From Bradyrhizobium sp. OK095 (GTDB taxonomy: Bacteria; Pseudomonadota; Alphaproteobacteria; Rhizobiales; Xanthobacteraceae), in contig NZ_FOBX01000003.1 of the NCBI RefSeq assembly GCF_900109945.1, positions 310,001 through 374,000 on the forward strand: a DNA stretch of 64,000 nucleotides, in the 5' to 3' direction. The translations under genes and the position numbers were made by a program. Each line of letters starts with the position of its first letter. The first letter of the stretch is position 1. Shown here piece by piece: positions 45,607-54,421 of this stretch. The notes under the pieces are model-generated. The model did no database searches. It saw nothing but the letters and a program-made list of their open reading frames with translations, and was not told the origin of the DNA.

Positions 45607-47205
45607 ATGACAGCAGCACAGAACGACCGCTCCGCGTCGACGCCTTCCGTGGCCTCGGCGCATGACAAGATTCTCATCGTCGACTTCGGCAGCCAGGTGA
45701 CGCAGCTGATTGCGCGTCGCGTGCGCGAGGACGGCGTCTATTGCGAGATCGTCCCGTTCAACAAGGCCGAGCAAGCCTTTTTGGAGATGAAGCCGAAAGC
45801 GGTGATCCTCTCCGGCGGCCCCGAATCGGTGCATGAGGCCGGCTCGCCCCGCGCCCCGCAATTGATCTTCGCATCCGGCGTGCCCGTGCTCGGCATCTGC
45901 TACGGCCAGATGACCATGGCCGAGCAGCTCGGCGGCACCGTCGAGGGCGGCCATCACCGCGAATTCGGCCGCGCCGATGTCGAGGTGAAGGCGCCGAGCA
46001 AGCTGTTCGAGGATGTCTGGTCGCCGGGCGGCAAGAACCAGGTCTGGATGAGCCATGGCGACCGCATCACAAAAATGCCGCCGGGCTTTTCGGTGGCCGG
46101 CACCTCGCCGAACGCGCCGTTCGCGATCATCCAGGACGAGACGCGCAAATACTACGGCCTGATGTTCCACCCCGAAGTGGTGCACACGCCCGACGGCGCA
46201 AAACTGATCCGCAATTTCGTCCGCAAGATCGCCGGCCTCTCCGGCGACTGGACCATGCGCGCCTTCCGCGAGGAGGAGATCGCCAAAATTCGAGCCCAGG
46301 TCGGCAAGGGCAAAGTGCTCTGCGGCCTCTCGGGCGGCGTCGATTCAGCCGTCGCCGCCGTGCTGATCCACGAAGCCATCGGCGACCAGCTGACGTGCGT
46401 GTTCGTCGATCACGGCATGCTGCGCCTCGACGAAGCCAAGACCGTGGTCGAGCTGTTCCGCCACCACTACAACATCCCGCTCGTGCACGTGGATGCCTCG
46501 AAGCAATTCTTGGGCGAGCTCGAAGGCGTCACCGACCCCGAGACCAAGCGCAAGACCATCGGCCGCCTCTTCATCGAGGTGTTCGAAGCCGAGGCCAAGA
46601 AGATCGGCGGCGCCGACTTCTTAGCCCAAGGCACGCTCTACCCTGATGTGATCGAGAGCGTCTCCTTCACCGGCGGCCCCTCGGTGACGATCAAGTCGCA
46701 CCACAATGTCGGCGGTCTCCCCGAGCGTATGAACATGAAGCTCGTCGAGCCCCTGCGCGAGCTGTTCAAGGACGAGGTCCGCAAGCTCGGCCGCGAGCTC
46801 GGCCTGCCCGAAATCTTCGTCGGCCGCCACCCGTTCCCGGGCCCCGGCCTCGCCATCCGCTGCCCCGGCGAGATCACCCGCGAAAAACTCGACATCCTGC
46901 GCCAGGCCGACGCCGTCTACATCGACCAGATCCGCAAGCACGGCCTCTACGACGACATCTGGCAGGCCTTTGCCGTGCTGCTCCCGGTGAAGACAGTGGG
47001 CGTCATGGGCGACGGCCGCACCTACGACTTCGTCGTGGGCCTGCGCGCCGTCACCTCCACCGACGGCATGACCGCGGACTTCTACCAGTTCGACATGAAG
47101 TTCTTAGGCGAGACGGCGACGCGCATCATCAACGAGGTGAAGGGCGTGAACCGGGTGGTGTATGATGTGACGAGCAAGCCGCCGGGGACGATTGAGTGGG
47201 AGTAG
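45607..47205 (+). CDS. guaA: GMP synthase (glutamine-hydrolysing)
   Basis: Converts XMP to GMP with ATP and glutamine. 532 residues: glutaminase domain with the catalytic cysteine in [11 protein letters not shown] and His/Glu in [12 protein letters not shown]-pyrophosphatase loop [13 protein letters not shown]-terminal dimerisation domain. The ATG at 45607 is chosen because the conserved [13 protein letters not shown] begins soon after; the frame is open to 45484. The last 65 bases are duplicated at 49884-49950, so the 3' end serves as an integration site for an island. Confidence 0.96.
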   Translation: MTAAQNDRSASTPSVASAHDKILIVDFGSQVTQLIARRVREDGVYCEIVPFNKAEQAFLEMKPKAVILSGGPESVHEAGSPRAPQLIFASGVPVLGICYGQMTMAEQLGGTVEGGHHREFGRADVEVKAPSKLFEDVWSPGGKNQVWMSHGDRITKMPPGFSVAGTSPNAPFAIIQDETRKYYGLMFHPEVVHTPDGAKLIRNFVRKIAGLSGDWTMRAFREEEIAKIRAQVGKGKVLCGLSGGVDSAVAAVLIHEAIGDQLTCVFVDHGMLRLDEAKTVVELFRHHYNIPLVHVDASKQFLGELEGVTDPETKRKTIGRLFIEVFEAEAKKIGGADFLAQGTLYPDVIESVSFTGGPSVTIKSHHNVGGLPERMNMKLVEPLRELFKDEVRKLGRELGLPEIFVGRHPFPGPGLAIRCPGEITREKLDILRQADAVYIDQIRKHGLYDDIWQAFAVLLPVKTVGVMGDGRTYDFVVGLRAVTSTDGMTADFYQFDMKFLGETATRIINEVKGVNRVVYDVTSKPPGTIEWE

Positions 47206-47207
47206 GG
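47141..47207 (+). repeat. guaA 3' end, left attachment-site copy
   Basis: The last 65 bases of guaA plus two following bases. It matches 49884-49950 at 59 of 67 positions without gaps. The match ends at AGTAGGG, just past the stop codon, as expected for an att core in a gene end. Confidence 0.75.
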
Positions 47208-47236
47208 GGGCGGTTCAGCAATCAGTATGATCCAAC

Positions 47237-49171
47237 TCACTGCTCCGGAGCAGCATAGGTAAGCAGGTCCGCTTCTATGCCAGCGTCCTCAAACAAGCGT
47301 TTGATCAATGTTCCGAGCCGCGCTGAGTGGGGATCGCCAATAATGTTTTTGCAAGCCTCTACGAAACGATCCAAGGCCGATCCGAAGTGGCTTTCGTATT
47401 GCTGCCGCTGAAGCCACATCTCAAGCATGCGTCTCATGAAACGCCGAAAGTCATCCATTTCGAGCCCCTTGAGAGCCGACTCGAAATCCTCCACGGTAGC
47501 GTTCTTCATTACGGCTTCTTGCATAGCACCCCAACCGCTGTTGTTGATTATGTGCATGCAAACATCGAACACCGTCGCCTTTGATTGAGCGCGAGCTTTG
47601 ATGGCTGCGAATTCGCTTTTGATGTCTGGATGCAGCGGTCGGTGGTAAAGGCTGTCGTCGTTGCTGACGTCGTGTTCAGGCGGCCGTTCGCGGAATGAAG
47701 TGATCCAAGCTTGCACGAACCTTGAGCCAACCGCGCTGCCGTCAGGCAGTTGTGCGAGATTTCTATCAAGGTCGGTGACCGTGTACGGGTCGAGCAGGTT
47801 TGCAAGCGAGAGCAAACCGTTAGCTTCAGTGATTAGTTCGGCATCCTCGGCGCGAGGATCCCAAAAGAGGCGCTCGAGCAATTGGCCCACTCGGTGATGA
47901 GCTTCCATCCTGACGGTCTCGGCGACGTAGCGATCGACGATCGCCGTGACTTTGCTCGCGTCAAATTGGCCGGACTCCAGAAACTGTACCACGAGCGCTT
48001 CAAACTCGTCGCAGCGGCCTATGCTCAACTCCTGGAGTAAGAGGCGCCATCTTGCCTTGCGCTTCTCATTTGCGTCTGGTGCCTTGTCCTTGTTTGTTAC
48101 GCGCTCGGCCAAATCGCTCGTGGACCCAGCGGCTAGGACAAATTGGAAGTTGGGGCCGTCGTCGATGCCCCTGTAGTTGATCGCCGTAAGTACGACAATT
48201 GACGGAACAACGCGCGCGAGTATTACCTCCGAGAGATCGCGCGGACCGAGCAGTCGGTTCACGGACCGAATTACTCTCTGAACGACGCGAATGTTAGTCA
48301 GTCGGCAGATTCCAACGGCTTTCTTGATCTGAGCGGAATAGCGAGACGGCATCAGTCCGATCGCAATTGCAAACGCCTCTTCTGGGGTTGTGAGTAGTTG
48401 AATCTCTTGATCAATAACCTTTTCTCGCAGCGTGTCCCAAGCTTGTCTTTGCGCAAGCTGATCGCTGTTGAGGATTAGTACGAAGCGCGAGCCGTACTGC
48501 TCGCTGTACTGGTCGATGAAACCTAGTATTTCATCAATGCTAAGCTTTTCGTGCTTACGCTCGATGTCATCAATTACGATCGTCTTATTGCGCAATATCG
48601 CTGGGGCCAACAACAGGCTCAGGTCATTGATTGCACCGAAGCCCTTGTGAAACGATTCCAAGACCTTGATGCCAGAACTCACCGCCTGTTTAGCACCATC
48701 CCAAAGGCGGGGATGGGACTCGGCAACTGGGACGACCGATTCAAGTAGCTTCCGCTTTAATTGATCGATGTCGGATAAGCCAAATAGGGACACGTATAGG
48801 GCGCCCTTGACGGTCTCATCGTCAGAGACACTCTGGACCTCACGCCACAAATGACTTTTTCCGGTGCCCCATTTCCCAGACAGGGCAATTACTTTGTTTT
48901 CCTGATCGGCGAGCAGCTCGACAAAGTGCTCCCTTGTTTCGTGTAACGACATATTTGAGGCCTGCAGGTTGGGGTACGCGTCAATCTTGCCATAGTAGGC
49001 CCATGCATGGAATGCCCACTGAACCGAGTTTGTTGCAACGCGATCTTTGTTTTTGGCTCTCCCTGCGTATTCTTTCAACTGCGGAAGCAGGCCTCGCTTC
49101 AGCCACAACAGCTGTTGAATCGAAGACAAGTTACGGGGACAGTGCTGGACTGCACCCCGTAAGTGAGACAC
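47237..49171 (-). CDS. KAP family P-loop NTPase, probably truncated at its 5' end
   Basis: 644 codons from a GTG at 49171. Walker A is SGKWGTGKSH (about residues 98-107) and Walker B is TIVIDDIER (197-205), the KAP pattern. No clear membrane helices are present, unlike many KAP proteins. The family includes PifA, which excludes phage T7, so a defence role is possible but unproven. The first ~9 residues derive from the end of an IS remnant (junction near 49145), while residues 17-73 look like genuine protein, so the natural N terminus has probably been lost. An ATG at 48952 would give a core protein of 571 residues. Confidence 0.75.
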   Translation of the reverse strand: MSHLRGAVQHCPRNLSSIQQLLWLKRGLLPQLKEYAGRAKNKDRVATNSVQWAFHAWAYYGKIDAYPNLQASNMSLHETREHFVELLADQENKVIALSGKWGTGKSHLWREVQSVSDDETVKGALYVSLFGLSDIDQLKRKLLESVVPVAESHPRLWDGAKQAVSSGIKVLESFHKGFGAINDLSLLLAPAILRNKTIVIDDIERKHEKLSIDEILGFIDQYSEQYGSRFVLILNSDQLAQRQAWDTLREKVIDQEIQLLTTPEEAFAIAIGLMPSRYSAQIKKAVGICRLTNIRVVQRVIRSVNRLLGPRDLSEVILARVVPSIVVLTAINYRGIDDGPNFQFVLAAGSTSDLAERVTNKDKAPDANEKRKARWRLLLQELSIGRCDEFEALVVQFLESGQFDASKVTAIVDRYVAETVRMEAHHRVGQLLERLFWDPRAEDAELITEANGLLSLANLLDPYTVTDLDRNLAQLPDGSAVGSRFVQAWITSFRERPPEHDVSNDDSLYHRPLHPDIKSEFAAIKARAQSKATVFDVCMHIINNSGWGAMQEAVMKNATVEDFESALKGLEMDDFRRFMRRMLEMWLQRQQYESHFGSALDRFVEACKNIIGDPHSARLGTLIKRLFEDAGIEADLLTYAAPEQ

Positions 49172-49365
49172 GCTAATTTCTGTGACAGGTTATCCTTGGG
49201 GATGACCGATGACAGACAAAATGGCGATCCGAACGTTTCCGACAGCGTACAAATTGAAGGCGATCAAGCGGGTTGAGCGGGGCGAAGGCGTCCTTCCTGT
49301 GGCCCGCGAGCTCGGGATCTCCCGCAAGATTCTCCATGACGGGATCAAGGCCTGGGGTTACGGTG
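49146..49365 (+). mobile_element. IS3-family insertion sequence remnant, left end
   Basis: Starts with a TGGACTGCACCCC terminal sequence typical of IS3-type ends and runs into the start of an OrfA-like gene. The right part, including the orfB integrase region and right terminal repeat, is missing, replaced by the MerR duplication. Confidence 0.55.
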
Positions 49366-49433
49366 AGAGTGCACTAATTAGTTCAGTGCACCGTCACCCG
49401 TACCCCGATGTTCGCATACGACGCCGCTCGTAA
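49209..49433 (+). pseudogene. Transposase OrfA fragment
   Basis: The N-terminal ~50 codons encode the helix-turn-helix of an IS3-family OrfA (YKLKAIKRVERGEGVLPVAR, then ELGISRKILHDGIKAW). After about base 49362 the frame runs into unrelated DNA and stops. No transposase activity is expected. Confidence 0.7.
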
Positions 49434-49443
49434 AACAACACCC

Positions 49444-49474
49444 TTGACTTAGAGTGCGCTCAAACGCGTAGCTT
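49444..49474 (+). promoter_or_regulatory. MerR-type promoter, first copy
   Basis: TTGACT (49444-49449) and TAGCTT (49469-49474) are separated by 19 bp, the long spacer of MerR-controlled promoters. The spacer holds a near-palindrome, TTAGAGTGCGCTCAAA. The site is preserved although the gene it drives has decayed. Confidence 0.6.
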
Positions 49475-49502
49475 CCTTCGCGTCGTGACGAAGCAGGTGC
49501 TC

Positions 49503-49859
49503 ATGAAGATCGGTGAACTGGCGAAGCGTACGGGATTGTCGGCTCATACCATCCGTTACTACGAGCGGATCGGGCTGCTTCCCTATGCCGACCGGGACCG
49601 ATCCAGCCAACGTGACTATGACGCATCCATCCTGACCTGGATCGAATTTCTCGGCCACCTGAAGACGACCGGGATGCCGATCCGGGACATGCTGCGCTAT
49701 GCGGCTTCGCGGGAACGCGGCGTCAAGACGAAAACCAAGCGCCGTGATATGCTGCAACAGCAACGTGAGCGGGGCGTGCCCATGTGGACGAACTCCAGGA
49801 CCGCCTGCTCGTCGTCTAAACCAAGATCGCCGGATGAGTTGGCGAGGACCAGAGAATGA
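49503..49859 (+). pseudogene. Decayed MerR family regulator
   Basis: The first ~88 codons match the intact MerR gene at 52191, including the DNA-binding part (MKIGELAKRTGLSAHTIRYY). A one-base deletion near 49775 (GAGCGGGGCG against GAGCGGGTTCG) shifts the frame, and in the original frame a TAA follows near 49818. The product would lack the effector region. The downstream decarboxylase gene of the intact copy is missing here. Confidence 0.85.
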
Positions 49860-49883
49860 AGGATGATTACGCAACGCCACCAG

Positions 49884-49950
49884 AGGGCGTGAGCCGGGTG
49901 CTGGACCATGTGACCAGCAAGCCGCCGGGAACGATCGAGTGGGAGTAGGG
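49884..49950 (+). repeat. guaA tail copy, right attachment site
   Basis: Encodes the last ~21 residues of a GuaA protein plus its stop, with 8 differences from 47141-47207, several of them synonymous. It therefore looks like the tail of a related guaA gene carried by, or displaced by, the island. Confidence 0.75.
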
Positions 49951-50092
49951 ATCTTGTGCAATGGTTCCTGATTATCGATCGCCGGGGATAATTGTTCTGG
50001 CTGGCCTCGGAGTTTGGCTGGCGTCGGAACAATCTGCCGCGCAACACGGCATGCAGTATCCGGTCGCCGAACAGAAGCAGGAGGGAGTCGCG

Positions 50093-50377
50093 ATGCAGAT
50101 CAAGCCCAACAAGACCATTCTGCAAGGCAAGGTCAGTCGGGTGGAGCGTTCAGCTGATGGCTGGGGCGCCGATGTGGACATTGCGGTCGAGAACAGCACT
50201 GCCGCCGAGGGCTATTTAGACTTCGTTCAAGCGAAGCCGGGCTCCACCGTGACAGTTTTCGCAGCGGAGCCGGGCGCCGTGGAAGTCGGAAAGGACTATA
50301 CGCTCACCACCAAAGTGCTTGGCGGGCCCAAAGGCGAGCGGGTGGTCATCGAAAGCGTGGACGTACCGAAACGCTAG
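50093..50377 (+). CDS. Small protein of unknown function
   Basis: 94 residues from an ATG preceded by AGGAGGG at 50079-50085, the best ribosome site in the area. The sequence alternates short strands and turns (GKVSRVERSADGWGADVDIA, GSTVTVFAAEPGAVEVGKDY), suggesting a small beta-barrel. A longer frame from 49961 would add a hydrophobic stretch (GIIVLAGLGVWLA) that could be a membrane anchor, with weaker start signals. No family recognised. Confidence 0.6.
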   Translation: MQIKPNKTILQGKVSRVERSADGWGADVDIAVENSTAAEGYLDFVQAKPGSTVTVFAAEPGAVEVGKDYTLTTKVLGGPKGERVVIESVDVPKR

Positions 50378-50415
50378 CGTGCGCCGAGATGATCCGCACA
50401 GCGTCTTCCTTCGCG

Positions 50416-51834
50416 TCAGACCTTGACGCTGAATTGGATGACGCCGGCGGTTTCCTTGATTTTCGATAGCGCGACACCGCTGCTCGTACCGTCATTTTTT
50501 CGCGTGTGCGGATGCGCGGCGCCCTTGTCGTCCACCTTCGTCACGCCTGCAGATCCCGGGAACGTGTCGCCGGCATCACCGGAATTCTTGTTGAATTCGA
50601 GATCGCGCTTTCCATCGGCCTGCACCAGCGCAACCTTGTAGGCGAGGGGATTGGTGTTGTCGGATTGGGTCTCGTCGATATGCCACACCGCGAGCCCGTG
50701 GCCAGGCAGCTTGGCATCACGTCCCTTTTTCTGCCGGTTCTCGATCAGGAAATATTCCTTCGACGGCTTTCCCTTGGTCCAGAGTCGATAGCACGCGGTT
50801 TTGTCGCTCTCGAGGGCTCCAAGCGTGAGGTTGCCGGCCGTGGTGACATTGGTCGGCTTGATCCAGCCAAGGGTCGAGAGGCACCATGCGGACATCCGGG
50901 CTGGTTGATTTCCGCCGCCATTCCATGATCCTCCGGACATCAGGCACCAGTCGCCGATCCCGCCGCTGCGATAACTCGTGTCATAGAGATCGGGCAACCC
51001 GAGGAAATGTCCGAATTCATGCGAGAATACGCCAAGTTTCCCATCTTCCGGAGCCGTGAAATAGGCGTACGCCTTGACGCCGTTGTTGGTAAAAGCCGAC
51101 GGAAGCGTCCATTTATGCGACCAGATCATGTGCTTGCGTTTGGCGGGGTCTGGCTCTGCTTCTGCGCCACCGCCGGCGTGGACCAGGAACAAGCCGTCAA
51201 TGAATCCGTCGCCATTGAGATCAAACGGCGCCAACGACTTGGTCAGGCAATATTGCTTCAGAATCTCCTCCAGCAAGCCGGGGGTGTTCTTCGGGAAATT
51301 GTTGCCCGTCCCGCTTTGACCATCAGCGTAATAGCCGTACGGATGGGCGGCGCGGATCCAATCCGTCACCTGGCCTTTCACCGTCAGATTGCCGAACGAC
51401 ATCTCCTTGTAGAAAGTGGTCATCGAATTCGGATTGGCCGGGTCAAAAAGCAGGTTCTGGTAATGGGAGGGCTTCTCCTTCCCGACGTTGTCGGAAAAGT
51501 CGACGAGCAGGACGAGGCAGTTGAGCGTGAGCTTTCCGCTCGGAGGCGCTAGCGAAACGCGGGCGGCCGGCCGCCGTCCGCCATCCCTGGCGATCAGCAT
51601 TGCTCCATCGCCCCCCGTCGGCGGGTAGATGACTCCGTCGTTGAAGCCGGTTCGGCCGACAGCGGGAATGCTGAGCATCCCGGCCAGGGTTGCAATCCGA
51701 GCATCAGCCGTGGAAAGAATCGAATTGTCAGAAATCTGTTTTCGAATGTTTTTGAGCACATCGGGGTGAGCGATGCAGGCGGTGGGGCCGGTGCCAAAGG
51801 TCTCACCGGGGCAAGCGCATGTACGCAATTTCAT
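50416..51834 (-). CDS. M6 family metalloprotease domain protein
   Basis: 472 residues. The zinc motif HEFGHFLGLPDLYD at residues 272-285 is the HExxHxxGxxD form of M6 (immune inhibitor A-like) peptidases. NCLVLLVDFSDN and EMSFGNLTVKGQVTDW are typical upstream blocks. The ATG at 51834 has AAGGAG at good spacing. No classical signal peptide is visible; the N terminus instead holds three cysteines (at about residues 6, 8 and 20). The C terminus is a beta-rich tail. It would be expected outside the cell, but the export route is unclear. Confidence 0.85.
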   Translation of the reverse strand: MKLRTCACPGETFGTGPTACIAHPDVLKNIRKQISDNSILSTADARIATLAGMLSIPAVGRTGFNDGVIYPPTGGDGAMLIARDGGRRPAARVSLAPPSGKLTLNCLVLLVDFSDNVGKEKPSHYQNLLFDPANPNSMTTFYKEMSFGNLTVKGQVTDWIRAAHPYGYYADGQSGTGNNFPKNTPGLLEEILKQYCLTKSLAPFDLNGDGFIDGLFLVHAGGGAEAEPDPAKRKHMIWSHKWTLPSAFTNNGVKAYAYFTAPEDGKLGVFSHEFGHFLGLPDLYDTSYRSGGIGDWCLMSGGSWNGGGNQPARMSAWCLSTLGWIKPTNVTTAGNLTLGALESDKTACYRLWTKGKPSKEYFLIENRQKKGRDAKLPGHGLAVWHIDETQSDNTNPLAYKVALVQADGKRDLEFNKNSGDAGDTFPGSAGVTKVDDKGAAHPHTRKNDGTSSGVALSKIKETAGVIQFSVKV

Positions 51835-52190
51835 GACGCACTCCTTGTTGAAAGGGATTTGACAATAATCGAGCACGATAACAGCAAACCGACCCAACGT
51901 AAAGTTGTGCATGGCGGGACCGACCTTTCTCCTAAGTTCGTGCAGGATCATGCTTGCACTGAAGTTCTCCAAGTCGCCATGTATCTGCGCTTACTGTCTT
52001 CAGGACGGGCACTCGACTGGCGATCACCCGGCGCGAATACTTGGATTGAGGGTTGCCGTGCACAAACCAGTTTGGTGCACCGTCACCCTAACCCCGACGT
52101 TCGACTGCGACGCAGCTCGTCAAAACCCCACTTGACTTAGAGTGCGCTCAAACGCGTAGCTTCCTCCGCGTCGTGACGAAGCAGGTGCTC
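51835..52190. other. 356-bp gap between the M6 protease and MerR starts
   Basis: No credible gene. The right half from 52075 belongs to the MerR duplication and contains its promoter. The left half holds the M6 ribosome site and an unassigned A/T-rich stretch (51855-51885) where the protease promoter may lie. Confidence 0.5.
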
Positions 52191-52571
52191 ATGAAGATCG
52201 GTGAACTGGCTAAGCGTACGGGATTGTCGGCTCATACCATCCGTTACTACGAGCGGATCGGGCTGCTTCCCTATGCCGACCGGGACCGATCGAGCCAACG
52301 TGACTATGACGCATCCATCCTGACCTGGATCGAATTTCTCGGCCACCTGAAGACGACCGGGATGCCGATCCGGGACATGCTGCGCTATGCGGCTTTGCGG
52401 GAACGCGGCGTCGGCACGGAAGCCGAACGCTGTGACATGCTGAAACAGCAACGTGAGCGGGTTCGTGCCCATGTGGCCGAACTCCAGGATTGCCTGCTCG
52501 TCCTCGATACCAAGATCGCCGGATATGCCGGCGAGGAACAGAGGATGAAGGATGATGACGCAACACCACCA
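52075..52571 (+). repeat. MerR duplication, second (intact) copy
   Basis: Direct repeat of 49386-49882. Together the copies flank about 2.2 kb with the guaA tail, a small gene and the M6 protease; recombination between them could delete or amplify that segment. Confidence 0.8.
52132..52162 (+). promoter_or_regulatory. MerR-type promoter, second copy
   Basis: TTGACT (52132-52137) and TAGCTT (52157-52162) with a 19-bp spacer holding the TTAGAGTGCGCTCAAA near-palindrome. It would be activated by the MerR protein encoded just downstream, giving autoregulation. Confidence 0.65.
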
Positions 52572-52619
52572 CAACGGCGGCGAAAGCCGCCTGGAACGCG
52601 GGCGGCGAGCGCTCGCTGA
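52191..52619 (+). CDS. MerR family transcriptional regulator
   Basis: 142 residues. The DNA-binding winged helix is at residues 1-70 (MKIGELAKRTGLSAHTIRYY, then ERIGLLPYADRDRSSQRDYD). A dimerisation coiled coil follows (MLKQQRERVRAHVAELQDCL). It lacks the cysteine pattern of metal-sensing MerR proteins; a single cysteine is in the coil and another near residue 83-90. The ATG at 52191 is preferred over a GTG at 52173, which has no ribosome site. It overlaps the decarboxylase gene by 68 bp. Confidence 0.85.
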   Translation: MKIGELAKRTGLSAHTIRYYERIGLLPYADRDRSSQRDYDASILTWIEFLGHLKTTGMPIRDMLRYAALRERGVGTEAERCDMLKQQRERVRAHVAELQDCLLVLDTKIAGYAGEEQRMKDDDATPPQRRRKPPGTRAASAR

Positions 52620-52953
52620 AATCGACGGCGAAGCCGGGGCGAATGTGATCGCAGCACTTGCCGACATTGCCCCCGACTTCGCGACCTATGTGTTCGAGTT
52701 TCCCTTCGGTGACATTTACAGCCGTCCCGGTCTCGATCTCAGGGCGAGGGAAATCGCAACCATTGCGGCGCTGGCAGCTCTCGGCAACGCCGCGCCTCAG
52801 CTCAAGGTCCATATCGAAGCCGGATTGAACGTTGGCCTTTCACGCGACGAGATCGTGGAGATCATGATGCAGATGGCCGTCTATGCCGGTTTTCCGGCAG
52901 CATTGAACGGCCTGTTCGCGGCGAAGGAAGTTTTTTCGCATCGCTCCGATTGA
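52552..52953 (+). CDS. Carboxymuconolactone decarboxylase family protein
   Basis: 133 residues, helical. The family core is LDLRAREIATIAALAALGN and VGLSRDEIVEIMMQMAVYAG. There is no CxxC pair, so it is not an AhpD-type peroxidase; it is closer to the decarboxylase-like members. The histidine-rich start (MTQHHHNGG) is notable. Overlap with the MerR gene implies coupling and a shared inducer. Not present beside the decayed MerR copy. Confidence 0.82.
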   Translation: MMTQHHHNGGESRLERGRRALAEIDGEAGANVIAALADIAPDFATYVFEFPFGDIYSRPGLDLRAREIATIAALAALGNAAPQLKVHIEAGLNVGLSRDEIVEIMMQMAVYAGFPAALNGLFAAKEVFSHRSD

Positions 52954-53029
52954 GATGTGCGGAATGAACTCGCCGATGGTTCCGCCTCCCGGCGCGGGAT
53001 TTCTCGCGCCGGATGCGGCGGGCCTGCCC

Positions 53030-54421
53030 TCAGAACGGAGCGTCGATGTCGACGACGTCGATGAGCTTGTGGTTGACGAATTCCTTGATGCCGAGGCCGA
53101 GCAGTTCGCGGCCGTAGCCGGACCGGCGGACGCCGCCGAAGGGCAGATCCGCCTTGACCATGGTCGGATGGTTGACGAACACCATGCCGGTGGAAATTTT
53201 TCGCGCGACCTCCGCGCCGCGCTTGGTATCCGAGGTGAACACGGAGCCGCCCAGACCGAACGGTGAATCGTTGGCGATGCGGACCGCGTCGTCCTCGTCG
53301 CTGGCACGGAACAGCATGGACACCGGGCCGAAGAACTCCCAGTAGCGGGCCGGGTTGTCCTCGGCGATCTCGGTCAGGATCGTCGGCTGTACGAAGGCGC
53401 CGCGGTTCGGAACCGTGGGGCCGACCTCGGTCGCCTTGGCGCCATGGGCGACCGCCTGCCGGATCTTGTCCTTGATCTCGTCGGCGGCGCCCTGCGACGA
53501 CAGCGGCGCCAGGGTGGTGTCGGGCTCGAACGGGTCGCCCGCCCGCAAGCCGGCGACACCGGCGGTGTAGTTCTCGAGGAAACGATCGTAGACCTCGTCG
53601 ACGATGATCATGCGCTTGGAGGACACGCAGACCTGCCCACCGTTCCAATGCCGGCCGAACACCGCCCACTTCACCGTCTTCTCCATGTCGGCGTCCGCCA
53701 GCACCACGAAGGCGTCGGCTCCGCCGAGCTCCATCGTGGATTTCTTGAGCGCCTTGCCCGCCTGGGCCGCGATGATCGCACCGGCACTTTCCGAGCCGGT
53801 GAGCGCGACGCCATGCACGCGCGGATCGTTGAGGATGTATTCGACCTGCGATCGCGTCGCGTACAGGTTCTGGAATGCGCCGTCCGGCAGGCCGGCCTCG
53901 CGCATCAGCTTCTCGAACGCGGCCGCACATTGCGGCACGTTGGAGGCGTGCTTGAGCAGCATCGTGTTGCCCGCGGAAAGCTGCGGCGCGATGATGCGGG
54001 CGATCTGGTAATAGGGGAAGTTCCACGGCTCGATGGCAAGCAGCACGCCGAGCGGCTCGTGAACGAGCACCGCATCGCCTTCCGCCGGATCGGCCACGGA
54101 CAATTTTTCCGGTGCGAGCAGCGTCTCGGCCTTCTCGGCGTAATATTCGAGGATCTTCGCCGACAGTTCGACTTCCGCTTTCGCCTCGGCAATCAGCTTG
54201 CCCATTTCGAGCGTGAGCAGCCTGGCATAGGCCTCGCTATCCCTGCGCAGGATATCGGCGGCCTTCTGCATGATCCCGGCGCGTGCGGCGAAGGAGGTAT
54301 TCTTCCAGGACAGAAACGCAGCATGGGCGTTCGCGACGGCGCGCGCGACTTCGGCATCCGTTGCTTCGGGGAATGTATTCAGAACTTCGCCGGTATAGGG
54401 GTTCGTGGTTGCGTAGGCCAT
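53030..54421 (-). CDS. NAD-dependent succinate-semialdehyde dehydrogenase family protein
   Basis: 463 residues, an aldehyde dehydrogenase of the Sad/YneI-like group. The catalytic glutamate is in TMELGGADAFVV, and the cysteine is in WNGGQVCVSSKRM. The N terminus (YATTNPYTGEVLNTFPEATD) and C terminus (FGGVRRSGYGRELLGLGI) match that group. It would oxidise succinate semialdehyde or a similar aldehyde to the acid. No GABA transaminase gene is adjacent. Confidence 0.9.
   Translation of the reverse strand: MAYATTNPYTGEVLNTFPEATDAEVARAVANAHAAFLSWKNTSFAARAGIMQKAADILRRDSEAYARLLTLEMGKLIAEAKAEVELSAKILEYYAEKAETLLAPEKLSVADPAEGDAVLVHEPLGVLLAIEPWNFPYYQIARIIAPQLSAGNTMLLKHASNVPQCAAAFEKLMREAGLPDGAFQNLYATRSQVEYILNDPRVHGVALTGSESAGAIIAAQAGKALKKSTMELGGADAFVVLADADMEKTVKWAVFGRHWNGGQVCVSSKRMIIVDEVYDRFLENYTAGVAGLRAGDPFEPDTTLAPLSSQGAADEIKDKIRQAVAHGAKATEVGPTVPNRGAFVQPTILTEIAEDNPARYWEFFGPVSMLFRASDEDDAVRIANDSPFGLGGSVFTSDTKRGAEVARKISTGMVFVNHPTMVKADLPFGGVRRSGYGRELLGLGIKEFVNHKLIDVVDIDAPF

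Larger units (their letters stand above)
49386..49882 (+). repeat. MerR duplication, first (degenerate) copy
   Basis: Closely similar to 52075-52571 over about 500 bp, including the promoter and most of a MerR gene. The match ends exactly where the guaA tail copy starts at 49884. Confidence 0.8.
47208..49950. mobile_element. Island remnant integrated at the guaA 3' end
   Basis: Bounded by the two copies of the guaA tail. It holds a KAP-type NTPase, an IS3-like fragment and a decayed MerR gene. No integrase remains. Bases in the NTPase part are visibly richer in A/T than the flanks. The 3' end of guaA is a known integration hotspot for genomic islands, which supports this reading. Confidence 0.65.

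Noticed and set aside
51766..52140. 124-codon frame overlapping the M6 gene start and MerR promoter
   Set aside because: No ribosome site, and its end is only the repeated MerR promoter DNA read as codons.
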